Assembly: GCA_013396635.1 (NCBI GenBank)
Contig: WBMW01003952.1
Location: 201,111 to 265,110 of the forward strand
Origin: Penelope pileata
Lineage: Eukaryota; Chordata; Aves; Galliformes; Cracidae
DNA: 64,000 bases
Direction: 5' to 3'
Shown: piece after piece, positions 58,329-64,000 of the stretch
Position numbering within the stretch: position 1 is the stretch's first letter
Layout: each line of letters starts with the position of its first letter
Notes under the pieces: model-generated
What the model was told of the DNA's origin: nothing
The model's input: the letters and a program-made list of their open reading frames with translations, nothing else
The model's database searches: none
Made by a program: the position numbers and the translations under genes

Positions 58329-60004
58329 AAAATAGATGGAAGCTAAGGAGACGGGCTGCACCCGTACGTGAATAAATCTCCTCATCAAAGATACCAACCG
58401 TAATCTGTTCTTTAGGGAACCCAATCACATCACATGCTCGCGGACTCCCTAAGTGGGATCCAGCCATACTGCTAAGCGTCAGCGTGCCACAGAACTGTTT
58501 CCCATGAAAAGTACTTACAGTAATAAGCTGCTGAGACATTTTCAGAAGTGGAGGAGTGAGGGCTTGGATTTGACACACCTAGTCCTCATTTTGTGCTTTT
58601 TAGTGCTGACCATTAGCTCTAATGCCCAAGCCAACTTCTGAACCTGGGAAGCAGCAGGGACAAGCCTCATGCTGGTTTGTTGCTGTCTGGAGCAGGACAG
58701 ACTAGGAGAGCCATGTATGCAGTGCTGAAAGTTCAAATCTGTCCTGATGTGTCAGGCTGAGGAGGAGAACCTCAGCACTGTCTCATTATGGAGATGGCCT
58801 TGTGGAATGCGGGGAGGGCAGCCACTCAGGCCGTTGCTGCCAGCGGCCCCTGGCACTTATTACTTAATTATCTGGGGAGATACTGCTCCTGTTCTCTGCT
58901 GGTGAGGCTGGAACAAAGCTCTGTATGGGTCTTGGCAAAGGTCACACAGAGGGGCACCCTACCTGGAGCGACCTGAAGTTTCATCGCAGTGTGACAGCAA
59001 TTTTCTTTAACTGACTGTGCTGGGAGAGCAGCAAGGATGTGATCTTCAAAGTCCAAGACAACAAGAAGGCCTAATGACTAATCCTGACCTTAACAAAGGT
59101 GTGTGTGAAACTCTTTCAGGCTTTCATTTGATCTCTGGGAGGCGATCCCTGGTTATTGAACGTCTGCCACCATCCTGTTCTCCCTAGGACGCTGCTGCCA
59201 GCCTTCATAGCTTGGTGCTTTCAGTTAAAAGTGATTGGCAAGGAGAAAAGGATAGCAGGAAACCTGCGTTGCTCTTGGCAGCATCAGTATTGTAGTATCC
59301 TCTTCAGACTGTCATCATCCTGCACCAGAGCCTTTGTTATTAGAGTTGAGTCCCTGTGACACACTGTGATTTAAAGATTATTGCACAGACTGACATTGCA
59401 GTGCACATCTTCTGTGCAGCCATCCATCCCTCAAAGAGGCAGCTCAATAAATGGATGTGTGCTTGAACACAAACACCAACACACATACAAGTCTTACACC
59501 CAACAGTTTTATTTAAAAAGCTGTGTTTCAAGCCTAGCTGCCTTACTGTTTTTCTCTGCTTGAAGCTTTTTTTTTNAATAACGTGTGCCTTACTGATTAG
59601 GTTAATGGTTAGATATTCATTCTGGTTCTTAAGACTTTGACTATAATTAAATGACTGCTGTCAGCCATCCTACATCTCCAGCACACAGGCCAAACAGATG
59701 CAGAACTAAGTGTGTCTGAGGTGCAGAGACCTGAGGCTCAGAATTAAATCTGTAAAGTGTCATAGAAATGTATTGAGAACAAAGGAAACTTGTGGTCGTG
59801 TTGTGCTTGACTAACAAAGGTTCAGCCCAGGAAATACTTGGTGTGAGCATCAAAAAGCAGCAGCAGATTTTTGTCTTTCTTCTCAGGAATGCCTGTCAGC
59901 TTCATCACAACTCGAGTTTCAATTTTTTATCCCTCTGGACCCCCAGGTGCCCCTTTGACATCCTGCATCCAGGGACCAGGACATTTCACATGGTGTGTCA
60001 ATAG

Positions 60005-60121
60005 CAATTTGGTTTTCTCTGGTGCCAAATTGAAAAATTTAGCTGACAAGTCCAATACCTGTGATTTAAATGTGCCATAAATGTGAGGTGACTTGACAGT
60101 CATTTCTGGTGACCTGTCAAG
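60005..60121. repeat. Two adjacent exact inverted repeats
   Basis: CAATTTGG at 60005-60012 pairs with CCAAATTG at 60025-60032. CTTGACAG at 60092-60099 pairs with CTGTCAAG at 60114-60121. The second pair places two divergent TGACAG/CTGTCA sites, the MEIS/TGIF-type core, 14 bases apart. Confidence 0.8.
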
Positions 60122-61087
60122 ATATTAAAGTTCTCAGGTCAATTTGAAAATCAGTGAAAAAGAGATTAATATCTATTGATGTCACACTGTCGTTGACAAG
60201 GGAGTATACCTTTGAGCAGGGTATAGAAAGGCAAAGGCTGATGTGTCCGGAAACACCTTATGATGACTAGAGCAAGCTGAATACTAAATGTCTAACCCTT
60301 GTTTTGTCAGTGTTTTTTTTTTTTAATTATTTTTTCTATTATGAATTGGATTTTAAACCTCTCTTTTATTTCAAGAAGTATCATGATGAGTTCACAATCC
60401 CAGAGAACAACCTGCCTATATTTGCCAGCAGTCAATTTTGATTTTTTTTAATTTAATCCTACAGTTGAATTTTTTCATTTAATTGTAAGAATCATTCAAT
60501 TAGAGGTTGGGCATGGTACTATGCAAACCCAGCAGCTTAAGTGCAGCCCACTGAAACAGTAAGTATCGTAAGGGATTCCAGCATCGTATAATTTGTGTCT
60601 GTCATTAATTAAGTTGAAAAGTTGAAATTTTGAAATGTTTTCTGGAACAGAAAAGCTGAAATATTTCTACCTGGAAATGTCAGGCAGATTTCTTGAAATA
60701 CAACATTTCCGTGGTGTCAGACTCTGCCATGAATGTCAGACAACTCCATCTAATAAGTTGAAAAACATATTCCATCCTGTCCTGCCCCACTCTGTTCTAT
60801 TGTTGGTGCAATGGAAAGAACAAAGGGGGCTGGAAATGTAGCAAGACCACAGATTTTGATTTTGAATTATTCAGAATATTTTTCCATGGAAAAATACCAA
60901 GCAGGATCTCTTGGTGGGAAGCAACACTTCTTTGTATGGTGACATCGAACTAAATATGACATGTTTCTTGATTGCTTCTGCCCACCAGCGCTTTTCTCAT
61001 CCCCATCTCTCCTGCCCCATGACAATGACTTCTCCTGGCGGCTCAGGTCCAGGCTGTGCTGTGCCAGGCAAGCAGATATTGATAGAG

Positions 61088-61181
61088 TCGTAGAATCACA
61101 GGATGGCTTGGGTTGGAAGGGACCTCAAAGATCATCTCGTTCCAACCCCCCGCCATGGGCAGGATGGCCAACCACTAGACT
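61088..61181 (-). mobile_element. CR1 LINE 3' end, reverse orientation
   Basis: TAGAATCACAGGATGGCTTG, then GGTTGGAAGGGACCTCAAAG and TCCAACCCCCCGCCATGGGC, is a close match to the CR1 consensus 3' end. It is truncated near ACTAGACTG. Confidence 0.95.
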
Positions 61182-62934
61182 GAACAAAAGCAGGATTTCC
61201 TACATAAAGCGTACACAGCCTAAACAGAGCCAAAGACTCTTTGTTAACCTGGTGAACCTGGTTAAGTATGGCTGGAAAGGCGTCTCCGAAATGTGACAAC
61301 TGTGTGGCATAGTGTTGTTGCTTTCTGCTTCATGTCTGCTCTGGTGGTGTGTTGATTTGGGAAGGACGTCTCATGGGGGTGGTAGCTCTGCCCATGCCCT
61401 CCTTGGGCTGAGGTTCAGCAGCCTGAAGAAATCCCTTCTCTTGTCCTAGAGATTTTTGCAGTGTTTGACAGGCTGCCAAAGCTGCTCATGGAGTCATCCT
61501 GCAGCCTGTGGCTGAGAAAATAAAGTGATCTCCTGAGAGGCTGTCCTTGCAAGTGCAAAGGCTCCAGAGAGTGGTAATACGCAACGCCTGGTGGTACTCT
61601 TGTTAGTCAGGAGTTACTTAGGGGAAGTGTTAGGGGGAAGGAGATAATTTTTTACTGAGAACTAGATTTTAAAGCTACACAGAAAGCAAGTGGGACTTGA
61701 TGAGATTCCTGTATGTAAGTACTTGACTTGGGTGTTAATGAGAGCTGATCTCAACATGATACTGGAAAATCCTAATAGCTGATGCTAGGCACCTTTGGGA
61801 GGCATATGTGGAAACAACGAAAACATGCAGCCAATGCAGTCAGTACAGATTGCCAGGGGGCGCAGCGTATTACTAACTTTGAAGGTGGATCTTCCATTCA
61901 GTTCTTCCAGTCTAAAAGATCTTAAGTGCTTTTATCTCCGGCTCTGTTTTCCCTGAGTGTGTAGGCATGCACAAGCATTCACCTATGGAGTTTAAAGTAA
62001 GAGAGCTATTCAAGTGTTCTAATTGTAACATTAGTTGTGTGGAATTTGAAACATTGTCTTTTTAATGAATTGCATTCAGGAAGACTAATTAGTATTCTGA
62101 TGGAGTTCTGTTTGTGTGTGTGCCTATCTGCCATGCAATATACTGCTAACAAAGCACAACACTCACATCTGTCCAAGATATGAATCATTCTTTCGTGGGA
62201 GAAAATACCTCATTTTAATTGCTGTGTCGTTCTACACATCCCATTAATTAGCATTCATTAAGCACCAAGAGCGTATTTGGTGCTGTGTGGCGCAGAGCTA
62301 ACAGGTTGGTCATGGATACCTACCAAAGCAACGGCCAGACAGAGTGGTTGCCCCCCAAAAGCAGGCTGTGGGTCAAGGCTGGGAAGGGAAGTGAAGCTTC
62401 ACTTCTTAGAGAAGAGAGGGACAAAGAGGGGATTTTACAGATCCGTTTAGCTGAGTGTTTGAATGTCATTGAAAGGCTGAAGTCCTCTTAGTGGGATACT
62501 AGGGCACAGCTGTGTGATCTTGGGGGACATGTTGAACAGGCTGGAGAAGGACCATGTCACAGTAGGTGTATGCTAAGATGTCCATTGCACAGAGTCATAC
62601 AGGACAACTTCTAAACACCCCAGTGCAGCACTGAAGAAGTTCCTGCTTCCAGCTTTCCCATTAGCCGTCCAGGACCTCCTCTGGAGATACAAGGTTGTTC
62701 AAAGATATTCCTACCTCCATGTGGACACTTATAAATGAAAATAATTGGATTTCATTGGTCTGTTTGTGAGTAACCACTGCTTATCAATTTGCCTGGAAGG
62801 TGGTGATAGTAAGAGGCAAATATTCTGGTCATGTGACATTAGCTGAGCAAGTGTGATCGTTTCAAAGCGGGAGAAGACCTGGTCAGATGGAGGGACTGCA
62901 GCGTGAGTGGATTGCTTGGGTCTTACAACAATGT
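61182..62934. other. Non-coding, no gene recognised
   Basis: No exon, repeat family or RNA gene is recognised between the two CR1 fragments. Confidence 0.5.
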
Positions 62935-63250
62935 TAGAAAGCCTCGGTTGGAAGGGACCTGGAAAGATCATCAGGTCTAACCTACCATCGGAAAAGGAAG
63001 CCTGGATGAGATTGTCCAGCTCCCTGTCCAACTGCATCTTGAAAACCTCCAGTGATGGGGATTTTACCATGTCCCTACGAATGTTGTTCAGGTGATTGAT
63101 TGTGTTCACTGTAAAAAATTTATTTCTTATATCAAGATAAAATGTCTCCCAGTGCAGCTTGTACCCATCGCGCCTTGCATTCTCCATTAGGCAGCTTGTG
63201 ATGGGAGAGCCTCTATCCTGTTTGTAGCCACCTGTTGAGAGCTGTGATGT
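62935..63250 (-). mobile_element. Older CR1 LINE 3' fragment, reverse orientation
   Basis: It starts TTAGAAAGCCTCGGTTGGAA, then GGGACCTGGAAAGATCATCA, and continues with the CR1-like GTCCAACTGCATCTTGAAAA, CCAGTGATGGGGATTTTACC and GCAGCTTGTACCCATCGCGC. It is more diverged than the other copies and the terminal 8-mers are lost. The right edge is uncertain. Confidence 0.82.
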
Positions 63251-64000
63251 TTTAATCTCAAATTCAGAATTAATAATGGGGATAATTTTTATACACTGAA
63301 GGTGAAGATCTATTTTTATTCTTTTAAGAGCTGTTTGCTTGACAGGGAGCAAACGCCATCAATGGACAGTTTAAAACCTCTGATCAAAAGTGTGGCAAAC
63401 TCTCTTGCTCACCTTGCCTTAGGACTGCCCTACAGCTGCTGCTGTGCAGCTGGGGATGGGCTCAGGGCACTGCTGCAGCAGCATCGTCCCTGGAGGGGTT
63501 CAGCCAGAGCATGATGCACAGTACAGCGTAGCCTTTGGCTTTGGCTTTGAACCTGAGCTCCTGCACAAACAGGGCAGCAGGTTAGTATCTCCCTGCACAA
63601 GCACCACGCTCATTTGCTGCCTGGGCTGGCTTGTGCAGGAGGATATTAATATCAATGCAGCATTTATTTCTTTTGTGCTTTTGAATTCAAAAAAGGGAGA
63701 TTAATATACAGAGGTCCAAGTAGGCCAGCCCTGCCGTTTCAGAGAGAACAGCAGTATTTACCTGAAAGGAGATGAAGAAAGAATAGTTGTCTTCTATGAG
63801 TTCAACATTTCCGTAAGGGTATTTCTGACTTACAGTTTTTATCACTCCACGTAATTTCTAGGCATTGCCCTATGTGTCTACACTCTCTCTCACACACATA
63901 CACGTATATGCATTCACATCAATATAGCTCCAGACAGGACTTTGTTTGGCTTGTGGTTCTACACTCATGCACAGAGGAATATATTTTCATTCTACGTACT
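63251..64000. other. Non-coding, no gene recognised
   Basis: Ends in a short CT/CA dinucleotide stretch at about 63881-63903 (CTCTCTCTCACACACATACA). Nothing else is recognised. Confidence 0.5.

Larger units (their letters stand above)
56495..61087. other. AT-rich DNA, no gene recognised
   Basis: From about 57030 to 58460 and 59990 to 60620 the DNA is AT-rich with several exact palindromes and inverted repeats, described under findings. A single ambiguous base (N) is at 59576. No exon is recognised. Confidence 0.5.

Noticed and set aside
62729..63352. 207-codon minus-strand open frame
   Set aside because: Its central half is CR1 3' sequence read in the element's own direction. No host gene resemblance.

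Overview
This is vertebrate nuclear DNA, almost certainly from a bird and probably a galliform such as chicken. The evidence is nine 5'-truncated CR1 LINE fragments ending in the ATTCTRTG-type 8-mer repeats, a mariner remnant of the kind common in chicken DNA, and a ten-exon gene whose protein is clearly the small subunit of ribonucleotide reductase. The species call is inference from the repeats. There is no bacterial or viral gene, operon, CRISPR array or RNA gene that I could support.

One protein-coding gene is recognised. RRM2 lies on the + strand with its CDS from 9683 to 14380 in ten exons, encoding 385 residues. It sits under a CpG-rich promoter at about 9330-10210 that carries a TATA box, two CCAAT boxes in opposite orientation, GC boxes, an E2F-type site and a CDE/CHR-like pair with a 4-nt spacer. 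All six iron ligands, the radical tyrosine, the radical-transfer residues, the KEN box, the CDK sites, the cyclin F type RxI motif and the RRM1-binding C-terminus are present, so the gene looks intact. A 91-base run of N falls inside the small intron 2. The likely polyadenylation signal is at 14854, with a possible alternative at 15141.

Upstream (1-9300): no gene recognised. This part holds a 20-bp minisatellite (661-740), three CR1 fragments (5011, 5640 and 8541) and a moderately CpG-rich stretch (5860-6480). Downstream (15.1-64 kb): a gene-poor stretch with six more CR1 fragments, a mariner 3' end (26.87-27.11 kb), short tandem repeats, and several AT-rich blocks dense in TAAT/ATTA motifs with exact palindromes that may be conserved regulatory DNA. 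In mammals RRM2 is flanked by CYS1 and HPCAL1. I looked for both proteins and recognised neither here.

I found no undescribed biological system. The points most worth a second look are the RRM2 cell-cycle promoter module, an inverted pair of near-identical CR1 copies at 32.4 and 37.9 kb, the paired inverted repeats at 60.0-60.1 kb, the 14-bp homeodomain-type palindrome at 58.3 kb, and two weak orphan exon candidates.
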